Program-made: the position numbers and the translations under genes
Shown here: positions 34,014 to 41,709 of the stretch, piece after piece
Layout of the letters: every line of letters starts with the position of its first letter
How positions within the stretch are numbered: position 1 is the stretch's first letter
Source of the DNA: Chryseobacterium sp. ISL-6
Lineage (GTDB): Bacteria > Bacteroidota > Bacteroidia > Flavobacteriales > Weeksellaceae
Length of the DNA: 64,000 bases
NCBI RefSeq assembly: GCF_018613715.1
Contig: NZ_JAGGPT010000010.1
Location: forward strand, 372,001-436,000
Reading direction: 5' to 3'
Notes under the pieces: generated by a model
What the model was told of the DNA's origin: nothing
Databases searched by the model: none
The model's input: only the letters and a program-made list of their open reading frames with translations

Positions 34014-34637
34014 ATGAAAACCAAGGAAAAGATCATATCAACGGCGCTTCGTCTTTTTAATGAAAAGGGTTATAACAACATAACTACAAGACATATTGCT
34101 GCTGAACTAAATATTAGTCCTGGAAATCTGCATTATCATTTTAAACATTCTGAAGATATTATAAAAGTTATTTTTTCGGAACTAATAATTGAGATGGATA
34201 AAATGATGAATAACCTGAATGAAGCTGAAGTTAAAACCTTAGAAAGTCTTTTTGATTTCACCTTTCATACGTATGAAATATTCTACTCTTACCGTTTTAT
34301 TTTTCTCAATTTTGTTGATATTTTAAAAAAGATCCCCCAAATAGAAGCTCAATATGAAAAGATCACAATGGGCAGAAAAAATGAATTTCAGACTATTTTT
34401 TCGGACTTCCAGAAAAACAAAATTTTTCAGGAGAACCTTCCTGATTTTATTATAGAAAACCTTAGTACACAGATATTTATTATCGCCGATAATTGGGTTA
34501 CCCATAATAGCATCACTTTAAAGCTACCAAAAGACGAAGCAATAAAGCACTATAGCCTTATACAGATGAATTTATTTTATCCGCTACTGAATCCGGAACA
34601 GCAGGAATTATACAAATTAAATTACATAAATAAATAG
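34014..34637 (+). CDS. TetR family transcriptional regulator
   Basis: The protein has 207 residues. The N-terminal HTH reads IISTALRLFNEKGYNNITTR and ISPGNLHYHFKHSEDIIKVI. The C-terminal part is a long helical ligand domain with many Phe and Tyr residues. A TATATTTG box (34002-34009) ends four bases before the ATG, so a transcript from it would be leaderless. A 22-bp palindrome 37 bases upstream suggests it controls itself and the divergent small membrane gene pair. Confidence 0.92.
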   Translation: MKTKEKIISTALRLFNEKGYNNITTRHIAAELNISPGNLHYHFKHSEDIIKVIFSELIIEMDKMMNNLNEAEVKTLESLFDFTFHTYEIFYSYRFIFLNFVDILKKIPQIEAQYEKITMGRKNEFQTIFSDFQKNKIFQENLPDFIIENLSTQIFIIADNWVTHNSITLKLPKDEAIKHYSLIQMNLFYPLLNPEQQELYKLNYINK

Positions 34638-34705
34638 TCAATGATAATTAGAAAAGGAATAATTTTCCCATATAGAATAATGATCAAAAAAAACTCCTAA
34701 TTTCT

Positions 34706-35530
34706 ATGTCAGATACGCAATCAGAATATAACGGATACAGGATCTCAGTTCCTTTAGAATTTGAGACCATATTCTCACACTTTTATTTCGCAGAAAACAC
34801 TTCTGAAAGGGCTGTTACCAAAACACTATTACCTACCTATCAGACCATAATGCTATTTTGCTTTGGAGAGAGTGCTTCAATGATCACTAAGGAGAAAACA
34901 AAGATAACCGTTGATCAATGTATTGTCTTTGGTCCTATCAGACATTCTTTTGATTATACCCTACCATCTAAAACTTCTATTTTAGTCGCTAATTTTAAAG
35001 ATGATGCTTTTTACCGTTTTTTTGGAAAAGCATGTATCTCATATCATACTGCAATGAATCCTGATGATCTTCTTTCAGAAAACTGTTTTACCAATTTATG
35101 GCATCAGATTTCAAAAATCACCTCTACGCAGCAACAGGTGGATCATATTCTTGAGTTTTGTAAACCCTATCTGCAAGACCGAGATAGTACAAGTCAGCTT
35201 TTAAGCAACTTTACTAATAAAAATTTGAATCCTATCAAAACCATTGCCGAGAAAACCAATCAAAGTGAGCGGAATATTCAACTAAAACAAAAAGAACAGT
35301 TTGGATATTCATCCAAAGAGATCAATCGTTACAATCGCTTTTCAAAAGCCATCCAGCTTATTGAAAAAGAAATAGCCAATCAAAATAAAGTAGAATGGTT
35401 TACCATTGTCGATGAATGCAATTATTATGATCAAAGCCAGCTGATTCATGATTTCAAACATTTTATTCACCTCTCGCCTTCACAATATCTGAAATTCCAA
35501 CAGGATATCTGCAATCCGAAATCAGAATAA
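34706..35530 (+). CDS. AraC-like transcriptional regulator
   Basis: The protein has 274 residues. The N-terminal part (SVPLEFETIFSHFYFAENTS, residues 12-110) resembles the sensing domain found with AraC HTHs. The C-terminal part has a first HTH-like region IKTIAEKTNQSERNIQLKQK and ends with YDQSQLIHDFKHFIHLSPSQ, typical of AraC. It lies 82 bases upstream of a flavodoxin-fold oxidoreductase gene on the same strand, which is its likely target. Confidence 0.85.
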   Translation: MSDTQSEYNGYRISVPLEFETIFSHFYFAENTSERAVTKTLLPTYQTIMLFCFGESASMITKEKTKITVDQCIVFGPIRHSFDYTLPSKTSILVANFKDDAFYRFFGKACISYHTAMNPDDLLSENCFTNLWHQISKITSTQQQVDHILEFCKPYLQDRDSTSQLLSNFTNKNLNPIKTIAEKTNQSERNIQLKQKEQFGYSSKEINRYNRFSKAIQLIEKEIANQNKVEWFTIVDECNYYDQSQLIHDFKHFIHLSPSQYLKFQQDICNPKSE

Positions 35531-35611
35531 ATAGACATTTCGTTTTCTTACAATTTTCACTTTATCTTCTCATCTACCTTTGTCATGTAACAATTAAAAA
35601 AAGTAGAAAAA

Positions 35612-36244
35612 ATGAGACATCTAATTATTTACGCACATCATAACGAAAACAGTTTAAACCATCATCTTTTACAAACCGTTATTGAAAGTCTGACCTCTCA
35701 AAATCATGAAATAGTAGTAAGAGACTTATATGCAATCAACTTTGATCCGGTTTTTTCTCTAAAAGACATCCAGGAACAAAGAAAGGGAAACCTAGCTGAT
35801 GATATAAAACACGAACAGGAATTTATTACATGGGCAGAACATGTTACCTTTATTTATCCAATCTGGTGGACAGGAATGCCGGCTATTATGAAAGGCTATA
35901 TCGACAGGGTTTTTAGCTATGGCTATGCTTACAGATATGATCAGGGAGTTCAAAAAGGTCTATTGGCTGGTAAGCAAACCATAATCATTAATACCCATGG
36001 TAAATCCCATGAAGAGTATGAGCGTATCGGAATGGATAAAGCACTTTCTCTTACTTCTGATAAGGGGATCTTCACTTACTGTGGTTTTGAGATCAATCAA
36101 CATTTCTTTTTCGACAAAGCTGATAAAGTAGCTCCTGAAGAGCTCGAAATCTGGAAAGAGCAGATCAGAAATACTTACTTAGAAATTCATAACGGAACCG
36201 AGAGCATTAGCCATCAGGAACTTGGAATGATCCAGCCATCCTGA
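35612..36244 (+). CDS. NAD(P)H-dependent quinone-reductase-like flavoprotein
   Basis: The 210-residue protein is of the NQO1/KefF/MdaB flavodoxin-2 family. It starts HLIIYAHHNENSLNHHLLQT (FAD/FMN phosphate loop) and has YPIWWTGMPAIMKGYIDRVF, the family hallmark that contacts the flavin and shapes the active site. It probably reduces quinones by two electrons. A TACCTTTG box (35575-35582) lies 29 bases upstream. The AraC-like gene precedes it on the same strand. Confidence 0.92.
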   Translation: MRHLIIYAHHNENSLNHHLLQTVIESLTSQNHEIVVRDLYAINFDPVFSLKDIQEQRKGNLADDIKHEQEFITWAEHVTFIYPIWWTGMPAIMKGYIDRVFSYGYAYRYDQGVQKGLLAGKQTIIINTHGKSHEEYERIGMDKALSLTSDKGIFTYCGFEINQHFFFDKADKVAPEELEIWKEQIRNTYLEIHNGTESISHQELGMIQPS

Positions 36245-36318
36245 TCAGAAGATATCATATTAAAGGCATATTTTACAACTATTAAGAAGCCTAACAAAGA
36301 AAATATTAAAAAAAATTT

Positions 36319-36326
36319 TATCTTTG
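36319..36326 (+). promoter_or_regulatory. -7 box of the tyrS leader transcript
   Basis: TATCTTTG matches TANNTTTG exactly. No TTG is found 19-21 nt upstream. The leader-peptide ATG at 36335 is only eight bases downstream, so the transcript would have a very short or absent untranslated leader. Confidence 0.5.
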
Positions 36327-36334
36327 TTACTCAG

Positions 36335-36433
36335 ATGAAGCATTTAAATAACATATTACGCCTTCCTTTCTTTAGTACATATTATTACCCGATTAATAGT
36401 TCGGGAAGATCTTCTATATCTGTAATTCAATAA
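36335..36433 (+). CDS. tyrS leader peptide with three consecutive Tyr codons
   Basis: A 32-codon frame starts MKHLNNILRLPFFST, continues with Tyr-Tyr-Tyr at codons 16-18 (TAT TAT TAC, 36380-36388) and ends with TAA at 36431-36433. It lies between a TANNTTTG box and an intrinsic terminator in front of tyrS. The CCCGA segment that begins the first hairpin starts in the last Tyr codon (36388). A ribosome stalled on these codons would cover it. The run of the cognate amino acid just before tyrosyl-tRNA synthetase is the signature of an attenuation leader. The peptide itself probably has no function. Confidence 0.75.
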   Translation: MKHLNNILRLPFFSTYYYPINSSGRSSISVIQ

Positions 36434-36484
36434 AAAATTATTCTTAAATATATAGAGCCCGAATAGAATTGTTCGGGCTTTTTC
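36388..36484 (+). promoter_or_regulatory. Attenuator with alternative hairpins before tyrS
   Basis: Segment 1 is CCCGA (36388-36392), segment 2 is TTCGGG (36400-36405), segment 3 is AGCCCGAA (36456-36463) and segment 4 is TTCGGGCT (36472-36479). Segment 1 pairs with 2, 3 pairs with 4 to give the terminator, and 2 can instead pair with 3 (six base pairs) to give an antiterminator. Stalling at the Tyr codons would block segment 1 and favour 2:3. Efficient translation to the stop codon would cover segment 2 and allow 3:4. Confidence 0.7.
36456..36484 (+). terminator. Attenuator terminator (3:4 hairpin) upstream of tyrS
   Basis: AGCCCGAA and TTCGGGCT form a perfect 8-bp stem with an 8-nt loop and a T run to 36483. 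It stands 19 bases before the tyrS start codon, inside what must be the tyrS transcript. Confidence 0.85.
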
Positions 36485-36503
36485 ATGCAAAAAATTCAAC
36501 AAA

Positions 36504-37703
36504 ATGATCAACTTATTAAAAGAAAATGTAGAAATCATTCTACCTCAAAACGGTTTGGAACGGAAGTTAGAACAGGCCGAAGAAGAAAAAATAAAACTCA
36601 GTATCAAGCTGGGTTTTGATCCCACAGCTCCGGATTTACATTTGGGACACGCTGTAGTGCTTAAAAAATTAAAACAATTTCAGGATCTCGGTCATCAGAT
36701 CATCATTGTGGTTGGAAGTTTTACGGCAAGGATTGGTGACCCAACAGGAAAGAATAAAGCTCGAAAGCCCTTGAGTATCGACGATGTTACTCATAATTCG
36801 CAGACTTATATCAATCAGCTTTCAAAGATCATTAATATTGAAAAGACTAAAATTGTATTCAATTCTGATTGGTTAGATACTTTAAATTTCTCAGAAATCA
36901 TCCAATTATTATCAAAAGTAACCATAGCACAATTGATGCACCGAAATGACTTTAATAAACGGTTTACAGAAAATAACCCGATTGCCATGCATGAACTGGT
37001 ATACCCGATCTTACAGGGTTTTGATTCTGTAAAAATTGAATGCGATATTGAAATTGGTGGCACAGATCAGCTCTTCAATTGTACTATGGGAAGACAGTTA
37101 CAGGAAACACATCAGCTGCCACCACAGATCGTTATGTGTATGCCTCTTTTAAAGGGACTTGATGGAAAGGAAAAAATGAGTAAATCTTTGAATAATTTTA
37201 TCGGATTGACAGACGGGCCTAACGAGATGTTTGGAAAAACAATGTCTATTCCTGACACTTTGATCAATGAATTTATTGACCTTACAACCGATTTTTCAAT
37301 TGCTGAAAAAAATGATCTGAAATCAGGAATCGAAAATGGACAAAACCCCATGAGTATAAAAAAACAGATTGCAAAAAATATCATTACCCAATACCACAAT
37401 ATAGCAGAAGCAGAACTTGCAGAAGAATTTTTCAGCAATCAGTTTCAGAATAAGAACTTTGAAGAAAAGATATTTGAACCAATTTTCATCAATACTTTAA
37501 AATCAAATGAAACTCAAATGATGTTGATTGATTTATGCCATCTGTTAAAGAATGATCAAAGTAAATCCTCGATACGAAGATTGATCGAAAATGGTGGAGT
37601 TCAAATCAACAGTGTAAAAATGATTAATACTAATGCGGAGGTTGAAGTGGCCAAAGAAACAAAAATTAAAATTGGGAAAAGAGCTTTCTTCGAGCTATTA
37701 TAA
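36504..37703 (+). CDS. tyrS: Tyrosyl-tRNA synthetase
   Basis: The 399-residue class I synthetase charges tRNA-Tyr. The HIGH-type signature is PDLHLGHAVV at about residue 44. The KMSKS loop is literally KMSKSLNN at about 222. Tyrosine-binding residues lie in YPILQGFDSVKIECDIEIGG. A C-terminal S4-like RNA-binding domain is present (SSIRRLIENGGVQINSVKMI). The length fits the TyrRS-2-like group. Expression appears to be controlled by the leader-peptide attenuator upstream. Confidence 0.97.
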   Translation: MINLLKENVEIILPQNGLERKLEQAEEEKIKLSIKLGFDPTAPDLHLGHAVVLKKLKQFQDLGHQIIIVVGSFTARIGDPTGKNKARKPLSIDDVTHNSQTYINQLSKIINIEKTKIVFNSDWLDTLNFSEIIQLLSKVTIAQLMHRNDFNKRFTENNPIAMHELVYPILQGFDSVKIECDIEIGGTDQLFNCTMGRQLQETHQLPPQIVMCMPLLKGLDGKEKMSKSLNNFIGLTDGPNEMFGKTMSIPDTLINEFIDLTTDFSIAEKNDLKSGIENGQNPMSIKKQIAKNIITQYHNIAEAELAEEFFSNQFQNKNFEEKIFEPIFINTLKSNETQMMLIDLCHLLKNDQSKSSIRRLIENGGVQINSVKMINTNAEVEVAKETKIKIGKRAFFELL

Positions 37704-37751
37704 ACATTTATTATGGGTACATTAGCTTAATTGAAAAAGGCTTTAAATACA

Positions 37752-38189
37752 ATGAATTTAAAATTAGAATATAGAAAAGCACAGGAAAGTGATATGGATT
37801 TCTTACTCGATCTAAGAATGAAAACAATGACCGAACATCTTACTAGCTCAAACCTACCGATAACAAAAGAATCTGCAGTAAAAAGGATTCTTTATGAATT
37901 TGAAAAAGCTAATATTATTATTTTAAATGATGAGCCTATTGGTTTATTAAAAATAGACAGAAATAGCGATCATATAGAGGTTATGCAAATCCAGATCGAT
38001 CCGGCACAACAAGGAAAGGGAATTGGAAGATCTATTTTAGAAGATATCATTCAGGAAGCTATAGAAGCCAGGAAACCTGTTTCATTAAGTGTTTTAAAAA
38101 CCAATAAAGCACAAAAACTGTATGCCAATTTAGGTTTTAAAGTAATCAATGAGGATGAACATTCTTATATGATGAAGTTTTCTAGATAA
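37752..38189 (+). CDS. GNAT family N-acetyltransferase
   Basis: I use the ATG at 37752 (MNLKLEYRKAQ, 145 residues). An in-frame TTG at 37731 would add seven residues. The acetyl-CoA-binding motif A is QIQIDPAQQGKGIGRSIL (QxxGxG), preceded by IGLLKIDRNSD and followed by KAQKLYANLGFKVINE. The acceptor substrate is unknown. It follows tyrS by 48 bases and may be read through from it. A bidirectional terminator follows. Confidence 0.88.
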   Translation: MNLKLEYRKAQESDMDFLLDLRMKTMTEHLTSSNLPITKESAVKRILYEFEKANIIILNDEPIGLLKIDRNSDHIEVMQIQIDPAQQGKGIGRSILEDIIQEAIEARKPVSLSVLKTNKAQKLYANLGFKVINEDEHSYMMKFSR

Positions 38190-38217
38190 AAAAAGTATGC
38201 TGAAGAACATACTTTTT
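38190..38217. terminator. Bidirectional terminator between GNAT and TerD genes
   Basis: AAAAAGTATG and CATACTTTTT form a perfect stem around CTGAAGAA. A and T tracts lie on both sides, serving the two convergent genes. Confidence 0.8.
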
Positions 38218-38884
38218 ATTTATAGGTATAAGGTACCAGAACATCAATAAAATTATCCGTGGTATGAGGATCTCCAATTGCACGGAATTTCCAATCTCCA
38301 TGATGTCGATAAGCTTCAGCAAAGACCATTGAACACATTCCATTCATACTGGAATCACCAGAAAGACTATACTTTGTGATTTCCTTTCCTCTGGCATCAA
38401 CTGCTCTGATGAATGCATTTTCAATCATTCCAAAATGTTGCCTGTTCGCTCTTCCCTGATATATAGACACGACAAAAACAATTTTTTCATATCGCTGATC
38501 CAATTGATCTAGCTTTACAATGATCTGCTCATCATCACCGTCTCCTTCACCGGTTCTGTTATCTCCTGTTAACCAGATATGACCGGAAGGATGCCTCATA
38601 GAATTAAAATAGATCACATCACCTTCATAAAGGACTACCTGTTTTCCAATATGCCCCTGAAGTGTCCTTCCCATATTGGCAACTTTACCATTTTTATCCA
38701 AAAGAAAAGCGACAGCGTCCAGATCATATTCAGGTTCATTACTAAACAATCTTCCAAAAAAACCTCCTTGCTTACGAACATCCCAGCCTAATCCTATAGT
38801 TACCTGTGAAAGATCGTAAACACTTTCTCCACGATCATTTTTCCGTAGATCGATCGTCTGACCTTTTTGTAAATTAATCGCCAT
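38216..38884 (-). CDS. TerD family protein (second of tandem pair)
   Basis: The 222-residue TerD-domain protein has the hallmark VTIGLGWDVRK and the acidic calcium-binding region TGDNRTGEGDGDDEQIIVKL. Compared with its neighbour it has an insert (QGGFFGRLFSNEPEYDLDAV). TerD proteins bind Ca2+ and are linked to tellurite, phage and general stress responses; the direct activity is unknown. It starts two bases after the stop of the other TerD gene. No other ter genes are in the window. Confidence 0.9.
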   Translation of the reverse strand: MAINLQKGQTIDLRKNDRGESVYDLSQVTIGLGWDVRKQGGFFGRLFSNEPEYDLDAVAFLLDKNGKVANMGRTLQGHIGKQVVLYEGDVIYFNSMRHPSGHIWLTGDNRTGEGDGDDEQIIVKLDQLDQRYEKIVFVVSIYQGRANRQHFGMIENAFIRAVDARGKEITKYSLSGDSSMNGMCSMVFAEAYRHHGDWKFRAIGDPHTTDNFIDVLVPYTYK

Positions 38885-38886
38885 CG

Positions 38887-39462
38887 CTATTTAATGATTT
38901 GTCCTTTGTAGTATTTTTCCAAAAAGAAAGACAGATCAGCCCTGTAACCAATTCCTGAAGCTTCAAATTTCCAGCTTCCATTACGTTTATACAATCTGCC
39001 AAACTCAATTCCTGTTTCAATTGAAAAATCTTCGTCTAATTCATATTTAGCAATTTCCTGATTACCAAAATTATCAATAATTCTTATATATGAGTTTCTT
39101 ACCTGTCCGAAATTCTGTTTCCTTCTTTCAAAATCCTCAATGGTTACAACAAAAAGTATTTCTTCTACTCTTTCATCTACTTTTTCCAGATCAATAACAA
39201 TAGATTCATCATCGTCCCCATCGCTATTCTTACCACTAGGATCATCACCAGTATGCGTTAAAGCACCATCAGGAGAATTCAGATTATTATAAAAAACAAA
39301 ATAATCTTCACTTACCAGTTTTCTCTCAGAATCAATCATAATTGCGGAAGCATCAAGATCAAAATCATATCCCTTCCCGTCATTAGGATCCCAACCCAGA
39401 CCAATGGTCATTTTTGTAAGTCCTAAATCTATTCTTTGTCCTTTCTGTAGGTTAATTGCCAT
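38887..39462 (-). CDS. TerD family protein (first of tandem pair)
   Basis: The 191-residue protein shares its first eight residues MAINLQKG with the next gene. It has the TerD motif MTIGLGWDPNDGKGYDFDLD and the Ca2+-binding stretch HTGDDPSGKNSDGDDDESIV. It is probably cytoplasmic. The two genes look like a tandem duplication followed by divergence, and they form a compact operon with a 2-base gap. Confidence 0.92.
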   Translation of the reverse strand: MAINLQKGQRIDLGLTKMTIGLGWDPNDGKGYDFDLDASAIMIDSERKLVSEDYFVFYNNLNSPDGALTHTGDDPSGKNSDGDDDESIVIDLEKVDERVEEILFVVTIEDFERRKQNFGQVRNSYIRIIDNFGNQEIAKYELDEDFSIETGIEFGRLYKRNGSWKFEASGIGYRADLSFFLEKYYKGQIIK

Positions 39463-39522
39463 AATAATTTCTTATTTAATCTAAGATAAATTCGATTTCC
39501 GAATTATCCAAATGTTTTTAAT

Positions 39523-39550
39523 AAAAAAAGCCCGATCAAATAGACCGGGC
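39523..39550 (-). terminator. Intrinsic terminator of the panD-YbhN-like operon
   Basis: On the minus strand GCCCGGTC pairs with GATCGGGC (one G-U pair) around TATTT, followed by seven T. It lies 13 bases after the flippase-like gene. Confidence 0.8.
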
Positions 39551-39563
39551 ATATATATAAATT

Positions 39564-40592
39564 CTAATTTTTAATATGATCGAGAATAACCCGGTTATTT
39601 CTGGCTTTTGCAAGCATTGGAATAGAGATTAATCCCATTACAAGCATAATAACAATCTGTAGCGGTAATGAAATAAAAGAATAAGTAAGCCCCATTTCAC
39701 CGCCTAATTCCGCACTTTTCCCCATAGAGATAAACAAGGCCATAAAACCAAATTTCATCGCCAGATTAAACGCCCCAATACCTCCACTGGCAGGAATAAT
39801 CATCCCTAGTGTTCCAACTACAATAATAAAGAACCCATCTGCAATGGTAAAATCTGAAGTTTCAGGCAATGCAAAACACACAAGATACGCTGCAAAATAA
39901 TATGATATCCAGATCCCTAATGTATATAGAATAAATTTTCCTTTTTGTTTCAGTTTAAAAATTGAGGTTAATCCCTGGAAGATCCCATCAATAAAACCAA
40001 TGATCTTTCCTAAAACAGGAATTGTTGCCAACCTCTTTTTAAGCACAAAGAATAAAACAGTCCCTATAATAAGGATTGACAGAATTATTAAAATTTTATT
40101 AGGGTTGACAGGTACTCCCGAATTTTCATAAAAAGACAGAATTGCCTTGTACTTAAAAATCAGAGTCAATCCTAAAAATCCCATCATACAAATCAGATCC
40201 ACTACCCTTTCTAAAATGATCGTTCCAAAAGATTTATCGACAGGAACTTTCTCGACTCCGTATAATGCAGTTGCTCTTGCAACCTCACCACTTCTTGGAA
40301 TGGTAAGATTCATGAGATATCCAAAAGAAATGGACCATAAGGAATTGGAATTAGAAATCTGGTATCCCATAGGTTCTAATAAAAGATTCCATCGGACTGC
40401 GCGGAACCAATAGGCTAAAAGTCCAAAAACAGAAGCAAACAGTACCCATAAGTAATTCGCCTTTGCTAAAGATTTCTGTATTACTTCAAAATCAAGTCCT
40501 TTTAATGCAAGCCATAAAAAAAACCCTGCAAATGCAAGCGAAATTACAATTGTAATTACTGATTTTAAAGGATTGGTTGTTTTTTTATCCAT
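39564..40592 (-). CDS. Lysylphosphatidylglycerol-synthase-like / YbhN (UPF0104) membrane protein
   Basis: The 342-residue protein has about eight membrane segments. It carries the family stretches NLTIPRSGEVARATALYGVE and GFFIIVVGTLGMIIPASGGI. These match the flippase-like domain of MprF and the YbhN/AglD group; no catalytic lysyl-transfer domain is attached. The role is probably lipid or isoprenoid-linked substrate flipping, not proven. It follows panD by three bases, so the two are co-transcribed. Confidence 0.88.
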   Translation of the reverse strand: MDKKTTNPLKSVITIVISLAFAGFFLWLALKGLDFEVIQKSLAKANYLWVLFASVFGLLAYWFRAVRWNLLLEPMGYQISNSNSLWSISFGYLMNLTIPRSGEVARATALYGVEKVPVDKSFGTIILERVVDLICMMGFLGLTLIFKYKAILSFYENSGVPVNPNKILIILSILIIGTVLFFVLKKRLATIPVLGKIIGFIDGIFQGLTSIFKLKQKGKFILYTLGIWISYYFAAYLVCFALPETSDFTIADGFFIIVVGTLGMIIPASGGIGAFNLAMKFGFMALFISMGKSAELGGEMGLTYSFISLPLQIVIMLVMGLISIPMLAKARNNRVILDHIKN

Positions 40593-40595
40593 GAA

Positions 40596-40946
40596 TTAGG
40601 TAAGAAGGTTTGTTTTTTCGTCTGGGAAAACGATCTTCGGCTGAAAATTCTTTGCTTCTTCAGGAGTCATCTGTGCATAAGCGATAATAATGATAATATC
40701 GTCTCGCTGAACTTTTCTTGCAGCAGGCCCATTTAAGCAAACTTCTCCAGACTTTCTCTTACCTTTTATAATATACGTGTCAAAACGTTCTCCGTTGTTC
40801 ACGTTAACGATGTAAACTCTTTCTCCTACTACCAATCCGGCAGCTTCAATAAGATCTTCATCAATTGTTATACTTCCAATATAGTTAAGGTCTGATGCCG
40901 TAACTCTTACCCTATGGATCTTTGACTTGAAAACTTCTATTAACAT
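40596..40946 (-). CDS. panD: Aspartate 1-decarboxylase
   Basis: The 116-residue proenzyme makes beta-alanine for pantothenate and CoA synthesis. The self-cleavage site is seen in NYIGSITIDEDL (Gly-Ser bond at residues 24-25), which generates the pyruvoyl group. The helper motif NGERFDTYIIKG and the downstream INGPAAR-like stretch LNGPAARKVQRDDIIIII are also present. The start is preceded by TAAATTTG (40958-40951 on the minus strand) only four bases away, so the mRNA may be leaderless. Confidence 0.97.
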   Translation of the reverse strand: MLIEVFKSKIHRVRVTASDLNYIGSITIDEDLIEAAGLVVGERVYIVNVNNGERFDTYIIKGKRKSGEVCLNGPAARKVQRDDIIIIIAYAQMTPEEAKNFQPKIVFPDEKTNLLT

Positions 40947-41343
40947 GGTGCAAATTTATTAATAAAAATTTATAAATTGACGTTTAAAAGCATTTTAAAA
41001 GCATCAGATACACAGGTATTTAATTTTTTTTAAAACAAAATTTTTGGATTTTACTTACTAAATCTACAATCATATCGCCAAATACATTAATACTTAATAC
41101 AAATTTAGGATTTAATAAATACAGAAAATAATATTAGTTTTTTGCTAAAGTCAATACACATAAGCATTTGGCATGATTTTAGTAACGGGTAACGTAGATT
41201 TTTGGTAAAAAAGCAAATTATCATATTTTGATGTTTTTTAACCAAAATCAAAAAAATAACGCAATATTTAATAAAAAAATTGCACAATTAGAAAATAGTA
41301 TTATATTTGCTATAATTACGAACCAACTTTAATATTAAAAATT
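40947..41343. other. Intergenic region between panD and the HU gene
   Basis: About 400 bases of very AT-rich sequence. It contains the possible leaderless promoter of panD at its left end and the HU promoter at its right end. A minus-strand frame of 60 codons (41105-41287) looks like chance. No RNA gene is recognisable. Confidence 0.6.
41280..41309 (+). promoter_or_regulatory. Promoter of the HU gene
   Basis: TTG (41280-41282) is followed by exactly 19 nt and TATATTTG (41302-41309), a full consensus match. The start codon lies 34 nt past the box, leaving room for a leader. Confidence 0.85.
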
Positions 41344-41634
41344 ATGAACAAGTCTGAATTAATCGACGCAATCGCAAAAGATGCAGGAATTACAAAAGTT
41401 GCAGCTAAGTCTGCTCTTGAATCTTTCATTTCTAATGTAACTACTACTTTAAAGAAAAAAGATGGAAAAGTTTCTTTAGTAGGATTCGGTACTTTCTCAG
41501 TAGCTGAGAGAGCTGCTAGACAAGGTATCAACCCTGCAACTAAAAAACCAATCAAAATTGCTGCTAAAAAAGTTGCTAAATTCAAAGCTGGAGCAGATCT
41601 ATCTACTGCAGTTTCTGGAGCTAAGAAAAAATAA
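41344..41634 (+). CDS. HU family DNA-binding protein
   Basis: The 96-residue nucleoid protein has MNKSELIDAIAKDAGITKV at the N-terminus, VSLVGFGTFSVAERAARQGI for the beta-saddle, and the arm tip NPATKKPIKI whose proline intercalates DNA. It is Lys/Ala-rich and ends GAKKK. It is monocistronic with a strong promoter and strong terminator, which fits high expression. Confidence 0.96.
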   Translation: MNKSELIDAIAKDAGITKVAAKSALESFISNVTTTLKKKDGKVSLVGFGTFSVAERAARQGINPATKKPIKIAAKKVAKFKAGADLSTAVSGAKKK

Positions 41635-41654
41635 TCATTCAGATTACAAAATTC

Positions 41655-41682
41655 AAACCTCATCTTTCGATGAGGTTTTTTT
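41655..41682 (+). terminator. Intrinsic terminator of the HU gene
   Basis: AAACCTCATC and GATGAGGTTT form a perfect 10-bp stem with a TTTC tetraloop, followed by a T run. Confidence 0.9.
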
Positions 41683-41709
41683 ATGTAAATACATTTTTTA
41701 TTAAACTTC

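Noticed and set aside
36240..36503. T-box riboswitch before tyrS
   Set aside because: No T-box sequence or stem I specifier loop is present, and T-boxes are essentially a Firmicutes/Actinobacteria device. The leader-peptide model fits instead.
36356..36538. A 60-codon minus-strand frame across the tyrS leader
   Set aside because: It covers the attenuator and the start of tyrS on the other strand. The plus-strand leader peptide explains the region better.
41105..41287. A 60-codon minus-strand frame upstream of the HU gene
   Set aside because: It overlaps the HU promoter, is Ile/Phe/Lys-rich like random AT-rich sequence, and shows no family features.
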